Below are positions 15,772 through 25,063 of a stretch of 64,000 nucleotides of DNA, one piece after another. The notes below the pieces were generated by a model. The model saw only the letters and a program-made list of their open reading frames with translations, was not told the origin of the DNA and did no database searches. The translations under genes and the position numbers were made by a program. Location: the NCBI GenBank assembly GCA_963775235.1, contig CAVZHY010000006.1, positions 434,001 through 498,000 on the forward strand, written 5' to 3'. The DNA comes from JBBDMC01 sp963775235. GTDB taxonomy: Bacteria; Pseudomonadota; Alphaproteobacteria; Rhizobiales; Kaistiaceae. The first letter of the stretch is position 1. Every line of letters starts with the position of its first letter.

Positions 15772-17280
15772 TCAGCGCAGCGCCCCGCCGACGAGGTAAG
15801 CGGCGTCGTTCCAACGCAGCTCGTTCTTGAAACCCCGCAGCGTCGTCTCTGCGTCGATGAGCAGGAACTCGATGCCCGCCATCGCCGCGAAGTCCTCCAT
15901 GTGCTCGGGCGTCAGCGCCGGCGAGAAGCCGGTGTGGTGGGCGCCGCCGGCATGGATCCAGGCGGCGGCGCCGATGGCGAGATTGGGCCGGGGCACCCAC
16001 AGCGCGCGGGCGACGGGCAGCTTCGGCAGCTTCTCCGGCGGCGAAATGACCTCGACGACATTCACCACCATGCGGAAGCGGTTGCCCATGTCGACGATCG
16101 AGGCATTGACGGCGTCGCCGGTGACGGAATCGAACACCAGCCGAACCGGATCCTCCTTGCCGCCGATGGACAGCGGGTGCACTTCGCACGACGGTTTGGC
16201 TGCCGCGATCGATGGGCAGATTTCCAGCATGTGCGCGCCGAGTATCGCGGGGCCGGCCGGATCGAAGTTGTAGGTATAGTCCTCCATGAAGCTGACCCCG
16301 CCGGGCAGGCCGTGGGCCATCACCTTCATGGCGCGGACGAGAGCGGCATGCTTCCAGTCGCCCTCGGCGCCGAAACCGTAACCATCCGCCATCAGCCGTT
16401 GGGCGGCGATGCCAGGCAGTTGCTTGAGGCCATGGAGGTTCTCGAAGGTGTCGGTAAAGCCCTGGAAATCGCCGTCGGCGAGGAAAGCGCGGAGCGCCAG
16501 CTCGATGCGGGCAGCATCGCGCAGCGACTGGTGCCGGTCGCCGCCCCGTTCGAGGCCGGGCATGAGGGTGTAGGTCGCCGCGTAGTCCTGGCAGAGGCGG
16601 TCGACGGCAGCATCCGCGACCTCGTCCTGGAATGCGGCGAGGTCGCCGAGGCCATAGCCGTTGACGGCAACGCCGAGGCGAATCTCCGCCTCGACCTTGT
16701 CGCCTTCGGTGACCGCCACCTGGCGCATGTTGTCGCCCAAGCGGGCGATCTTCATACGGCGCATGTCATGCCAGCCGGCGGCAGCCCGCATCCAGGCCGC
16801 CAGACGGGCATGTACCTCCGACTCCTGCCAGTGTCCGACGACCACCTTGCGATTGAGGCGAAGCCGGGAGCAGATGAAGCCGAACTCGCGGTCGCCGTGG
16901 GCCGACTGGTTAAGGTTCATGAAGTCCATGTCGATGGACGACCATGGAATGTCGCGATTGAATTGCGTGTGCAGATGGCAGAGCGGCTTGGTGAGCCCTG
17001 TCAGGCCCCTGATCCACATCTTCGCGGGGCTGAAGGTGTGCATCCAGGCAACGAGACCGATGCACCCGGGCGTCGCGTCGGCCTCCCGCAGCGTAGCGGC
17101 GATTTCGTCCGATGTCTTGACCACCGGCTTGAACACCAGCTTGACCGGCAGCCCCGCCCCGGCGTTCAGCCCCTCGACGATCTGGCGGGAATCAGTGGCG
17201 ACCTGCTCAAGTGTCTCCGGTCCGTACAGGTGCTGGCTGCCGGTGATGAACCAGACTTCAAGGCGGGAAAAGTCGATCAT
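15772..17280 (-). CDS. araA: L-arabinose isomerase
   Basis: 502 residues, close to the 500 of E. coli AraA, with an intact frame. It converts L-arabinose to L-ribulose in the cytoplasm. The start reads LEVWFITGSQHLYGPETLEQ, a hallmark of the family, and later motifs include CIGLVAWMHTFSPAKMWI, LCHLHTQFNRDIPW, DGYGFGAEGDWKHAAL and FMEDYTYNFDP, containing catalytic Glu residues. His near AAWIHAGGAHHTGFS supplies the metal site. It is transcribed divergently from araD across a 157-base region with a palindromic operator candidate. The isomerase-kinase-epimerase route is uncommon in alphaproteobacteria, where oxidative arabinose pathways dominate. Confidence 0.95.
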   Translation of the reverse strand: MIDFSRLEVWFITGSQHLYGPETLEQVATDSRQIVEGLNAGAGLPVKLVFKPVVKTSDEIAATLREADATPGCIGLVAWMHTFSPAKMWIRGLTGLTKPLCHLHTQFNRDIPWSSIDMDFMNLNQSAHGDREFGFICSRLRLNRKVVVGHWQESEVHARLAAWMRAAAGWHDMRRMKIARLGDNMRQVAVTEGDKVEAEIRLGVAVNGYGLGDLAAFQDEVADAAVDRLCQDYAATYTLMPGLERGGDRHQSLRDAARIELALRAFLADGDFQGFTDTFENLHGLKQLPGIAAQRLMADGYGFGAEGDWKHAALVRAMKVMAHGLPGGVSFMEDYTYNFDPAGPAILGAHMLEICPSIAAAKPSCEVHPLSIGGKEDPVRLVFDSVTGDAVNASIVDMGNRFRMVVNVVEVISPPEKLPKLPVARALWVPRPNLAIGAAAWIHAGGAHHTGFSPALTPEHMEDFAAMAGIEFLLIDAETTLRGFKNELRWNDAAYLVGGALR

Positions 17281-17358
17281 TTTCGTCTCGGGCGGGCCGT
17301 ATCGGTCTTTGGAGCGCTCCGCGGCCGGTGTTGATCATTGACAACACATCGACGCGGT

Positions 17359-17375
17359 TCTTTCATCATATGATA
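17359..17375. promoter_or_regulatory. candidate operator between araA and araD
   Basis: The divergent region contains ATCATATGAT (17365-17374), a perfect 10-bp palindrome. The 12-mer TCTTTCATCATA at 17359-17370 is the exact reverse complement of the 12-mer at 24946-24957 upstream of the ABC binding-protein gene. The shared sequence suggests one regulator for enzymes and transporter. No regulator gene is in the window. Confidence 0.5.
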
Positions 17376-17437
17376 CGACTACGCGTCTTGGGTTGTCCAC
17401 GCGCCAGGTGGCGGGGACTCGATGTCGGCAGGACGTC

Positions 17438-18136
17438 ATGCTGCTTGAAGATTTGAGAGAGGAAGTCCTGGCGGCCAACCTTGAACTGGTGCGCCGGGGA
17501 GTGGTCGTCTTCACGTTTGGTAACGTCAGCGGCATCTCTCGCGGAGAGGGCCTGGTCGCGATCAAGCCGAGCGGAGTCCCCTACGATGAACTGACCGCCG
17601 AGCAGATCGTGGTGACGGACCTCGACGGGCGGATCGTCGACACGAACCTGCGCCCATCATCGGATCTGCCGACCCACCTGGAACTCTACAAGGCATTCCC
17701 GAACATTGGCGGCGTCGCGCACACCCATTCGGAGTACGGCACAGCCTGGGCGCAGGCGCGGCGACCGATCCCGTGCCTTGGCACGACCCACGCCGACTAT
17801 TTCCACGGACCCATCCCGGTGACGGCCGACCTGACGCCGGAGGAGATCGCCGGCGATTACGAGAAGGCAACCGGGGAAGCAATCGTGCGCACGTTCCGCA
17901 ACCTCGATCCGGAGGCCTATCCGGGGGTGCTGGTCGCCAACCATGCCCCATTCACGTGGGGGGCGGATGCGGCCGATGCCGTGCACAATGCCGTCATCCT
18001 TGAGTACATCGCCCGCATGGCGACCCACACCCTGACGATCGATCCCGACGCGAGGCCGGCGGGACGCGAATTGCAGGACAAGCATTTTTTTCGCAAGCAC
18101 GGGCCGGGCGCCTACTACGGGCAGAACAAGGGCTAG
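17438..18136 (+). CDS. araD: L-ribulose-5-phosphate 4-epimerase
   Basis: 232 residues from ATG 17438, matching E. coli AraD (231); the frame opens earlier at 17393, but AGGA lies 6 bases before 17438. A class II aldolase fold is indicated by FGNVSGISRGEGLVAIKPSG (phosphate and substrate binding), the zinc ligands in VAHTHSEYGTAWAQ and the third His in VANHAPFTWG. It converts L-ribulose 5-phosphate to D-xylulose 5-phosphate for the pentose phosphate pathway. The kinase gene follows after 78 bases, and the pair with araA makes a complete pathway. Confidence 0.93.
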   Translation: MLLEDLREEVLAANLELVRRGVVVFTFGNVSGISRGEGLVAIKPSGVPYDELTAEQIVVTDLDGRIVDTNLRPSSDLPTHLELYKAFPNIGGVAHTHSEYGTAWAQARRPIPCLGTTHADYFHGPIPVTADLTPEEIAGDYEKATGEAIVRTFRNLDPEAYPGVLVANHAPFTWGADAADAVHNAVILEYIARMATHTLTIDPDARPAGRELQDKHFFRKHGPGAYYGQNKG

Positions 18137-18214
18137 GGCACGAGCACGACGGCCGCCGCCCCACCGGTTGCGTTCCATGGGCGCGCGGATATCAGGCAAG
18201 GGAGTTGATGACCG

Positions 18215-19816
18215 ATGGCGCAGCAGGGCACCGGCGCGGCTGCGGCGATCGCCGAGGGCCACACATCTCTAGGCGTTGAATTCGGCTCCACCAACATCAA
18301 GGCGTGCCTCATCGGGCCGGCCCACCAGGTCGTCGCCACGGGCAACCACGTTTGGGAGAACCAGTTCGTCGACCGCCTCTGGACCTATTCCGAAGATGCG
18401 ATCTGGGCCGGCCTCCAGACCGCCGTCGCGAACCTCAGGGCCGATATCGAGCGACGCCATGGCGTGCCCCTGACGCGCGTTGGCGCTCTCGGATTCTCCG
18501 CGATGATGCACGGGTACCTGGCGTTCGATGCCAACGGCACCCTTCTCGTCCCATTCCGCACATGGCGGAACACCAATACTAGGCGCGCGGCGGCCGCGTT
18601 GACCAAGGCGCTCAACTTCAACTTCCCGCTCAGGTGGTCGGCCTCGCACCTCTATCAGGCGATCCTCGATGAGGAGCCGCACGTTGCCGAACTCGATTTC
18701 ATGACGACGCTCGCCGGCTTCGTGCACTGGCGCCTCACCGGCCGCAAGGTGATCGGCGTGGGCGATGCATCGGGCATGTTCCCAATCGATCCGGTCACGC
18801 ACGACTACGACGCGCCAATGCTCGCACGGTTCGGCGAGATGATTGCCGCGCGCCAGCCACGAATCAACGTCGCCGCGCTTTTCCCCAAGGTGCTCGTCGC
18901 CGGTGAGGATGCCGGAACGCTCACCGCCGAGGGGGCGGCGCTGCTTGACCCGACCGGCACGCTGGAACCGGGGATTCCGGTCTGCCCGCCCGAGGGCGAC
19001 GCTGGTACAGGCATGGTCGCCACCAACGCCGTTGCCCAGCGCACCGGCAATATCAGCGCGGGCACGTCGATCTTCGCGATGGTGGTGCTCGAAAAACCGC
19101 TGACCGCGGTGCATGAGGAGCTCGATATCGTTACCACGCCGGCGGGCGACCTGGTCGCGATGGTTCACTGCAACAACGGCGCGAGCGAGCTCGGGGCATG
19201 GGCGGACGTCTTCACGGAGTTCGCCGTAGCCATCGGGGCTGACGCAGATGCGGACGCCATTTTCGGCGCGTTGTTCAACGCGGCACTTGAGGGCGAGGCT
19301 GACGGTGGCGGGCTGCTCGCATACAACTACCTCGCCGGAGAGCCGATCACCGGTCTGACCGAAGGACGGCCCCTTGTCGTGCGCACGCCGGGCAGCCGCC
19401 TCACCCTCGCAAACTTCATGCGCACCCAGCTCTATGCCGCCTTCGGAACGCTGAGTCTTGGGATGAACGTGTTGCACGGCGAAGGGGTGAAACTCACCTC
19501 GATGTTCGCGCACGGCGGCATGTTCAGGACCGCGGGCGTCGCGCAGCGGCTGCTGGCGGCGGCCATCGGCGCGCCGGTGACCGTGGGCGACACCGCAAGC
19601 GAGGGCGGCGCGTGGGGCATTGCCGTTCTGGCCGAGTACCTGCGCACCGGCGCGGGCGAGGGCCTGGGCGATTACCTCGGGACCCGAGTGTTTGCGGGCG
19701 CCGAGCCCGACGTGGTGGAGCCGGACCCCGCGGATGTCGAGGGCTACGCAAAGTGGCTGGAGCGATACTCGGCGGGTCTTGCGATCGAGAAGGCCGCGAC
19801 GGAGGCGATCAGCTAG
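18215..19816 (+). CDS. FGGY-family sugar kinase, probable L-ribulokinase
   Basis: 533 residues. The N-terminal FGGY domain starts GVEFGSTNIKACLIG (ATP phosphate loop), with substrate-region TWRNTNTR and DASGMFPIDP. The C-terminal ATPase domain has NISAGTSIFAMVV and AHGGMFRTAGVAQRLLAAAI with EGGAWGIAVLAEY. It belongs to a branch distinct from E. coli AraB that occurs beside araA and araD in other bacteria as a replacement ribulokinase. Substrate is inferred from the araA-araD context; xylulose or another ketopentose cannot be excluded. Confidence 0.82.
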   Translation: MAQQGTGAAAAIAEGHTSLGVEFGSTNIKACLIGPAHQVVATGNHVWENQFVDRLWTYSEDAIWAGLQTAVANLRADIERRHGVPLTRVGALGFSAMMHGYLAFDANGTLLVPFRTWRNTNTRRAAAALTKALNFNFPLRWSASHLYQAILDEEPHVAELDFMTTLAGFVHWRLTGRKVIGVGDASGMFPIDPVTHDYDAPMLARFGEMIAARQPRINVAALFPKVLVAGEDAGTLTAEGAALLDPTGTLEPGIPVCPPEGDAGTGMVATNAVAQRTGNISAGTSIFAMVVLEKPLTAVHEELDIVTTPAGDLVAMVHCNNGASELGAWADVFTEFAVAIGADADADAIFGALFNAALEGEADGGGLLAYNYLAGEPITGLTEGRPLVVRTPGSRLTLANFMRTQLYAAFGTLSLGMNVLHGEGVKLTSMFAHGGMFRTAGVAQRLLAAAIGAPVTVGDTASEGGAWGIAVLAEYLRTGAGEGLGDYLGTRVFAGAEPDVVEPDPADVEGYAKWLERYSAGLAIEKAATEAIS

Positions 19817-19855
19817 CCAGCGTGGTACGATTCCCGCAAACGGCGAGGGCATCAC

Positions 19856-21011
19856 GTGAGCAGCCTTGGGCGGACTAAAGCTGAGTTTCGCCGCCTGTTT
19901 GGTGGCGAGCCGAAGGTCTGCCGCTCGCCGGGCCGGGTCAACCTTATCGGCGAGCATACCGACTACAACGACGGGTTCGTGTTGCCGGCGGCGCTGGAGC
20001 TGGCGACTTACGCGGCGATCGCGCCACGCAATGACCGGACGCTGCGCGTCCATTCACTGCTGATGGACGAGACGGTCACGTTCGATCTGGACGAGGCGGA
20101 GCCGAAAGCCGCGCCGGCACTGGAGCGACTACGTGCGCGGCGTGGCGGTGGTGTTCGAGAGCGCGGGCCACCGCCTCACCGGCGCCGACATGGTGATCGG
20201 GAGTGACGTGCCGCTTGGCGCCGGGTTGTCGTCGTCGGCCGCAATCGAGGTGGCGACCGGCTACGCCTTGCTCACCAATAGCGGTCTCGCGGTCGATCCA
20301 ACGCGCCTTGCCCTCGCCTGCCAGCGCGCCGAGAACGAGTTCGTCGGCATGCGCTGCGGCATCATGGACCAGTTCATCGCCTGCCACGGCGCCGCCGGCC
20401 ACGCGCTCCTGATCGACTGCCGCAGCCTCGATCACCGGCTGGTGCCGATAGATCGGCGCGTGCGGATGGTGATCTGCAACACGATGGTCCACCACGAGCA
20501 CGCGGCCGGAGAATACAATCTGCGCCGGCGCGATTGCGAGGAAGGGGTCCGGCGCCTGTCGGCGGCGCTCCCCGGCATAACAGCCCTACGCGACGTCACA
20601 CTGGAGCAGCTTGAACGCCACGCCGACCTGTTGTCACCGGTGGTCTATCGTCGGTGCCGGCATGTGGTGACCGAGAACGAGCGCACGCTGCGGGCGGCAG
20701 ACGCGCTGGACGCGGGTGATCTGCAACTGTTCGGGCAGTTGATGGGCGAATCTCAGGTGAGCATGCGCGAGGATTTTGAAATCAGCTGCCGGGAGGTGGA
20801 CGTAATGGTGGCGCTGAACGCCGCGGCGGAGGGGGTATATGGGGCTCGGATGACCGGGGGCGGCTTCGGCGGCTCGACCATCAGTCTCGTCGAGGCAGGC
20901 GCTGTGGACAAATTCCAGCATAGTGTCGCCGCCGGCTATCGTGCGGCGACCGGGCTGGAACCGCAGATTTTCGTCTCGCCTCCGGCGGCCGGGGTTGGCG
21001 CGGTCGCGTAA
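19856..21011 (+). CDS. galK: galactokinase, one +1 frameshift
   Basis: GTG start at 19856. The first frame gives the GHMP-kinase galactose signature (GRVNLIGEHTDYNDGFVLPA), and the second, from about 20120, gives WSDYVRGVAVVFESAGH, the ATP-binding VPLGAGLSSSAAIEVATGYA, the catalytic-base region GIMDQFIACHG and the C-terminal GARMTGGGFGGSTISLV. One extra C in GCGCCGGCAC near 20116-20120 explains the break: removing it gives the expected WxDYVRGV continuation. The enzyme phosphorylates galactose to galactose 1-phosphate. It is 40 bases after the kinase gene and 11 before galT. Functional if the shift is an error. Confidence 0.9.
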
Positions 21012-21021
21012 GGACGCAGCG

Positions 21022-22065
21022 ATGGACTTCCTCCAAACCGCACCGCACCGACGTCTCAATCCGCTCACCGGCGAATGGGTGCTGGTCTCGCCGCATCGAA
21101 CCGAGCGACCGTGGCTGGGGCAGACCGAACCGGGTGCGGCGGAAAAGCCTCCGTCATACGATGCGGCCTGCTACCTGTGCCCCGGCAATCACCGCGCGCA
21201 CGGCGCCGTCAATCCCGACTACGAACATACCTTCGTCTTCGACAACGACTTCCCTGCCCTGCTGCCCGAAAGCACCGCCGGCAAGATCGATCATGACGGT
21301 CTGGTGGTCGGCGAGGCGGAGCGCGGCATCTGCCGGGTGATCTGTTTCTCGCCGCGCCACGACCTGACGCTGGCGCGCATGGCGATCGAAGACATCGAGC
21401 GGGTCGTCGAGGTTTGGGGGGCGCAATACCGCGCGCTCGGCGCGATCGACGGCATCAACGCGGTGCAAATCTTCGAGAACCGCGGCGCGATGATGGGGGC
21501 CAGCAACCCCCATCCGCATTGTCAGGTCTGGGCGACCGGGACCCTGCCGAACGAGATGGCCAAAGAGCTTGCCGGCCAGGCAGGCTATTGGCGCGAGCAC
21601 GGTTCGCCTCTGCTGGTCGAATACCTGAAACGCGAGCGCGCGTCGGGCGAGCGCATCGTCTTCGAGAACGAGTACTTCACGGTGCTGGTGCCGTTCTGGG
21701 CGATCTGGCCGTTCGAGACGATGGTGCTGCCGCATCGCCATGTCGGTGCGATCGACGACCTGACGGCGGAGGAATCGGTGGCGCTCGCCACCGCGCTGCA
21801 CGAGCTGACGGTCCGCTACGACAATCTGTTCGGAATCTCCTTCCCCTATTCGATGGGCTTCCATCAGCGGCCGACCGACGGCGCGGCGCACACCGCGTGG
21901 CAACTGCATGCCCACTTCTATCCGCCGCTGCTCCGCTCGGCGACGGTCCGCAAGTTCATGGTCGGTTTCGAAATGCTGGGTTCGCCGCAGCGGGACATCA
22001 CGGCGGAAGCGGCTGCCGCACGGCTGCGGGCGCTGCCGACCGTCCATTATGCCGAGCGCGGCTAG
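21022..22065 (+). CDS. galT: galactose-1-phosphate uridylyltransferase
   Basis: 347 residues from ATG 21022, the normal length. It opens FLQTAPHRRLNPLTGEWVLV, has a zinc pair CYLCPGN and the active-site HPH of SNPHPHCQVWATGTLPNEMA, with the nucleophilic His being the second. A later metal and substrate region reads MGFHQRPTDG and QLHAHFYPPLLRS. It exchanges UMP between UDP-glucose and galactose 1-phosphate. It directly follows galK, and galE is not in the window. The last bases overlap the end of the convergent permease gene by four. Confidence 0.95.
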   Translation: MDFLQTAPHRRLNPLTGEWVLVSPHRTERPWLGQTEPGAAEKPPSYDAACYLCPGNHRAHGAVNPDYEHTFVFDNDFPALLPESTAGKIDHDGLVVGEAERGICRVICFSPRHDLTLARMAIEDIERVVEVWGAQYRALGAIDGINAVQIFENRGAMMGASNPHPHCQVWATGTLPNEMAKELAGQAGYWREHGSPLLVEYLKRERASGERIVFENEYFTVLVPFWAIWPFETMVLPHRHVGAIDDLTAEESVALATALHELTVRYDNLFGISFPYSMGFHQRPTDGAAHTAWQLHAHFYPPLLRSATVRKFMVGFEMLGSPQRDITAEAAAARLRALPTVHYAERG

Positions 22066-23063
22066 TCCCGCGGACGCAGCATCAAGGCGTAGATCGCCAC
22101 CGAAATGGTGATCAACAGCCCATAAATGAACTGCGTGTAGAAGCCGGTGAGGCCGATGGCGATGATGCCCGGCTCCAGCGACGCGATGATCAGGACACCG
22201 ACGAAGGTGCCGATCATGGTGCCCTTGCCGCCGAACACCGAGGTGCCGCCGATGAATACGGCGGCGAGCGTGGTGAGCAGGTAACCGCTGCCGGTCGAGG
22301 CCCAGAAGAAGTTCAATTGATTGAGGATGAACACGACCGAAAGGGCCGCGGATACGCCCATGATGACAAAACAGACGATCTTCACCCGGTCGACGTGAAT
22401 GCCCATCATGCGGGCGCTGGCGGCGTTGTCGCCGATGAACAGAACGTGGCTGCCGAAGCGATGGCGTTTGTAGATCACGCCCATGAGGATCGAGCCGCCG
22501 ACGAACCACAAGAATTGCGCAGGGATCCTGCCGAAGACCTGGCCGACGAAAAGGAAATGGAGCGGATTGGAGGTGATCTGCGTGATCGGGATTCCGTGGC
22601 CCTCAGTGACGACATTGACCAGACCGCTCCACAGGAACATGGTCCCGATCGTCGCCACGATCGAGGGGATGCCCATCTTGGTGACCAGCAACCCGTTTAT
22701 CAGACCGAGGATCGCGCCCGTCACCAGACACAGGGCCAGCGCGACGATGAAGCTGTTGGTGGCGACGTATGACGCCGCGAACACCCACCCGGAAAATCCG
22801 GCGATCGACGGGAAACTCAGGTCGATCTCGCCCAGCGTGACGATGAAGGTCGCCGCCATCGCCATGAGCCCGAAAAACGGGATCGAGATCATGAACGACC
22901 GATAGATGTCGAAGCTGAGATAGGTCCCCGGCGCCCGGATGATGAAGACGGCGTAGAGCACGACCAGCAGCGTGATGATGCTGATCTGGAACCGGTAGGT
23001 ATGAAAGAACAGGCGCGCGGTGGCCGGCTGCGGAGCGGGATGCTTGGCGGTCGCGGTGGTCAT
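22062..23063 (-). CDS. sugar ABC transporter permease (RbsC/AraH type)
   Basis: 333 residues with about ten membrane helices. The BPD_transp_2 family region includes AMAATFIVTLGEIDLSFPSI near the N-terminus, the loop SARMMGIHVDRVKIVCFVIM and FIGGTSVFGGKGTMIGTFVG near the C-terminus, all typical of ribose/arabinose/galactose importers. Start ATG 23063 lies three bases after the ATPase stop. With the neighbouring ATPase and binding protein it forms a complete importer. The shared operator motif links it to arabinose and galactose use. Confidence 0.92.
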   Translation of the reverse strand: MTTATAKHPAPQPATARLFFHTYRFQISIITLLVVLYAVFIIRAPGTYLSFDIYRSFMISIPFFGLMAMAATFIVTLGEIDLSFPSIAGFSGWVFAASYVATNSFIVALALCLVTGAILGLINGLLVTKMGIPSIVATIGTMFLWSGLVNVVTEGHGIPITQITSNPLHFLFVGQVFGRIPAQFLWFVGGSILMGVIYKRHRFGSHVLFIGDNAASARMMGIHVDRVKIVCFVIMGVSAALSVVFILNQLNFFWASTGSGYLLTTLAAVFIGGTSVFGGKGTMIGTFVGVLIIASLEPGIIAIGLTGFYTQFIYGLLITISVAIYALMLRPRD

Positions 23064-23065
23064 CG

Positions 23066-23830
23066 TCAGCTCACCATGCCGGCATCATGGAGGGCGATCA
23101 TGGTCTCGACCAGCTGCTCACGCGTTACCTCGGCCTTCTTGAAGCGCTCGGCGATGCGGCCGCGGTCGAGGATGACGAAGCGGTCGGCCACATCGTAAAC
23201 ATGGAAAATGTTGTGGTCGATGAAGATCGCCGACTTGCCCTGGTCGCGGATGGATCGGGTGAAATTCAGCACTCGCTCGGTCTCGGTGATGGACAGACCC
23301 ATGGTGGGCTCGTCGAGAATGATCAGATCGGAATCGAAATATAACGCCCGCGCGATCGCCACGCCCTGCCGTTCTCCACCAGAGAGTCCGCCGACCTCGC
23401 TGTCGACTGTGATAGCCTGCGAGGTCAAACCCATCCGCGAACGCATGAGCTTCTCGGTTTCGTTTTTCTGCGCCTTCAAGTCGAGAAATCCGAGAAACGT
23501 CGTGCGCTCGTGGCCGGCGAAAACGTTGCGCCAGAGCTCCTGCTGCTCGGCCAGCGCGCGCTCCTGATAGACGCACTCGATGCCGAGAGCCCTGGAGGCA
23601 CGGACGTCGCGCGACGTGACACGCTTGCCCTTGAAATAGATTTCGCCGGCGGAGGGCGCATAGACGCCGGTGATGAGCTTGATCAGTGTGGATTTGCCGG
23701 CGCCGTTGTCGCCGATCAGGGCAACGATCTCGCCGTAGCCGATCTCCATGTCGATGTCCCTGAGGACGCGGACATGCCCAAACGATTTCTGGACGCCCTT
23801 TAGCTGCAGGAGGGGAGCATCGGGATTCAT
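23066..23830 (-). CDS. sugar ABC transporter ATP-binding protein, single ATPase domain
   Basis: 254 residues from ATG 23830 with AAGGA upstream (the frame opens at a TTG, 23854). It has Walker A GDNGAGKSTLIKL, signature LSGGERQGVAIAR, Walker B DLIILDEPTMGLS and the switch His in IFIDHN. Most RbsA/AraG-type sugar ATPases are fused double domains of about 500 residues; this is the single-domain form, as in FrcA, which acts as a homodimer. It sits between permease and binding-protein genes in one operon. Confidence 0.92.
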   Translation of the reverse strand: MNPDAPLLQLKGVQKSFGHVRVLRDIDMEIGYGEIVALIGDNGAGKSTLIKLITGVYAPSAGEIYFKGKRVTSRDVRASRALGIECVYQERALAEQQELWRNVFAGHERTTFLGFLDLKAQKNETEKLMRSRMGLTSQAITVDSEVGGLSGGERQGVAIARALYFDSDLIILDEPTMGLSITETERVLNFTRSIRDQGKSAIFIDHNIFHVYDVADRFVILDRGRIAERFKKAEVTREQLVETMIALHDAGMVS

Positions 23831-23910
23831 CGAGGACAACGGTCCTTCAGACAAGGAATGAGACGGAGCGTTGACGCCCCGTCTCGCTTATCGCATGTCG
23901 CCCGGAACGG

Positions 23911-24891
23911 CTAGCGGATGCCGGCTTTGGCGAGCGGTGCCACGTCGGCGATGTTCTCCTTGGTGATCAGCGCCGCGCCGGTGTCGACGTCCATGCCTGC
24001 GAAACCGAACTTCGACGTCAGGTAGAGCTGCATGATCGGCAGATAGCCTTGCAGGAAGGGCTGCTGGTCGAGCACAGCCGCGATGAAGCCATCCTCGACA
24101 CCTTGCACCGTCGGCCCCGAAAGGTCGAACCCGACGCCGCAGATGTCGCCCGGATTCTTACCCGCTGCCTTCATGTAGGCGGGGATCGTGGCCGTCAGAG
24201 CGCCGTGATCGATGAACGCCGCCTTGATGCCCGGATGGGAGGCGACGAAGCTCGTGAAGATTGGAATACCTTGCGAGGAGTCGCCGTTCACCGCGTCCGA
24301 GATTTCAAGATAGTCGACGGTGATGCCGGCCTTCTTGAGGACGTCGATGATGCCCTGGGTGCGCTGGCCGCGGCCGGCCTGGCCGAGCAGGCCCCAGACG
24401 AACGCTTCGTCTCCGGATTTCAGCCCACAGATCGGAATGGAGCCAGTGGCGAGAGACGCGCCCGCCGTGTAGTTCTTCGCACCAACGTAACCGAACCCGG
24501 CCGTCTTGTACTTCGCTTCCGCCTTGGGGAGGTCGACGTTGGAGCTGGTGACGATGATCCCGGCCTGCTCCGCCTGATCGATCAGCGTGTCGAAGGCCTC
24601 GTCGCCCGGGTGCCCCATGATCGAGATGCCGGTCGGCTTGCGGGCAACCGCTTCACTGAACTGCTGCACCATCTTCTGCGGATCCCAGTCGGACCACACG
24701 TAATCGACGTGGCATCCGGTCTGGTCCGCCGCCTGCTTGGCGCCGGCGTAGACAATCGACGCAAAGGCCCCACCTTCCGGGCCCCCGGGGAAGAACACGA
24801 AGTTCTTGCCGGCACAACTCATGTCGGCAGCGTGCGCCGCCGGACTTGCCAGGAATGCGCAAACTCCCGCTGCGATCAGCCACTTCTTCAT
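23911..24891 (-). CDS. periplasmic sugar-binding protein of the ABC importer
   Basis: 326 residues with a signal peptide (MKKWLIAAGVCAFLASPAAH, cut after AHAA). The Peripla_BP_4/RbsB-like fold is shown by FFPGGPEGGAFASIVYAGAK, GISIMGHPGDEAFDTLIDQA, IIVTSSNVDLP and CGVGFDLSGPTVQGVEDGFI. Two Cys (CAGKN and TGCHVDY; also IPICGL and GDICG) may pair. It is first in the importer operon, with a 56-80 base gap to the ATPase. The sugar is probably L-arabinose or D-galactose, by context only. Confidence 0.9.
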   Translation of the reverse strand: MKKWLIAAGVCAFLASPAAHAADMSCAGKNFVFFPGGPEGGAFASIVYAGAKQAADQTGCHVDYVWSDWDPQKMVQQFSEAVARKPTGISIMGHPGDEAFDTLIDQAEQAGIIVTSSNVDLPKAEAKYKTAGFGYVGAKNYTAGASLATGSIPICGLKSGDEAFVWGLLGQAGRGQRTQGIIDVLKKAGITVDYLEISDAVNGDSSQGIPIFTSFVASHPGIKAAFIDHGALTATIPAYMKAAGKNPGDICGVGFDLSGPTVQGVEDGFIAAVLDQQPFLQGYLPIMQLYLTSKFGFAGMDVDTGAALITKENIADVAPLAKAGIR

Positions 24892-24938
24892 TTGGTCAAT
24901 CTCCCTGTGTTGATTGCCTCTCCCGTTCGGGCGTTAAG

Positions 24939-24959
24939 CATATAGTATGATGAAAGACG
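24939..24959. promoter_or_regulatory. candidate operator upstream of the sugar importer
   Basis: CATATAGTATG (24939-24949) is a near-palindrome (CATA-TAG-TATG) overlapping TATGATGAAAGA (24946-24957), an exact 12-bp match to the araA-araD intergenic region in the opposite orientation. It lies about 50 bases upstream of the binding-protein start, a normal promoter position. Confidence 0.5.
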
Positions 24960-25063
24960 CGTATTGCGGCAAATCAAATGAGCGCATTGGCGGCAACGGC
25001 CGTTGCCGTCGAGGGGCTACGCTTCGAACCGACGGGTAACGCGTCTGCTTGGCGGCGCGGATC

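Noticed and set aside
18269..20053. A 594-residue minus-strand frame opposite the FGGY kinase and galK
   Set aside because: Composition is Arg/His/Gly-rich with no family features, while the plus strand encodes clear enzymes.
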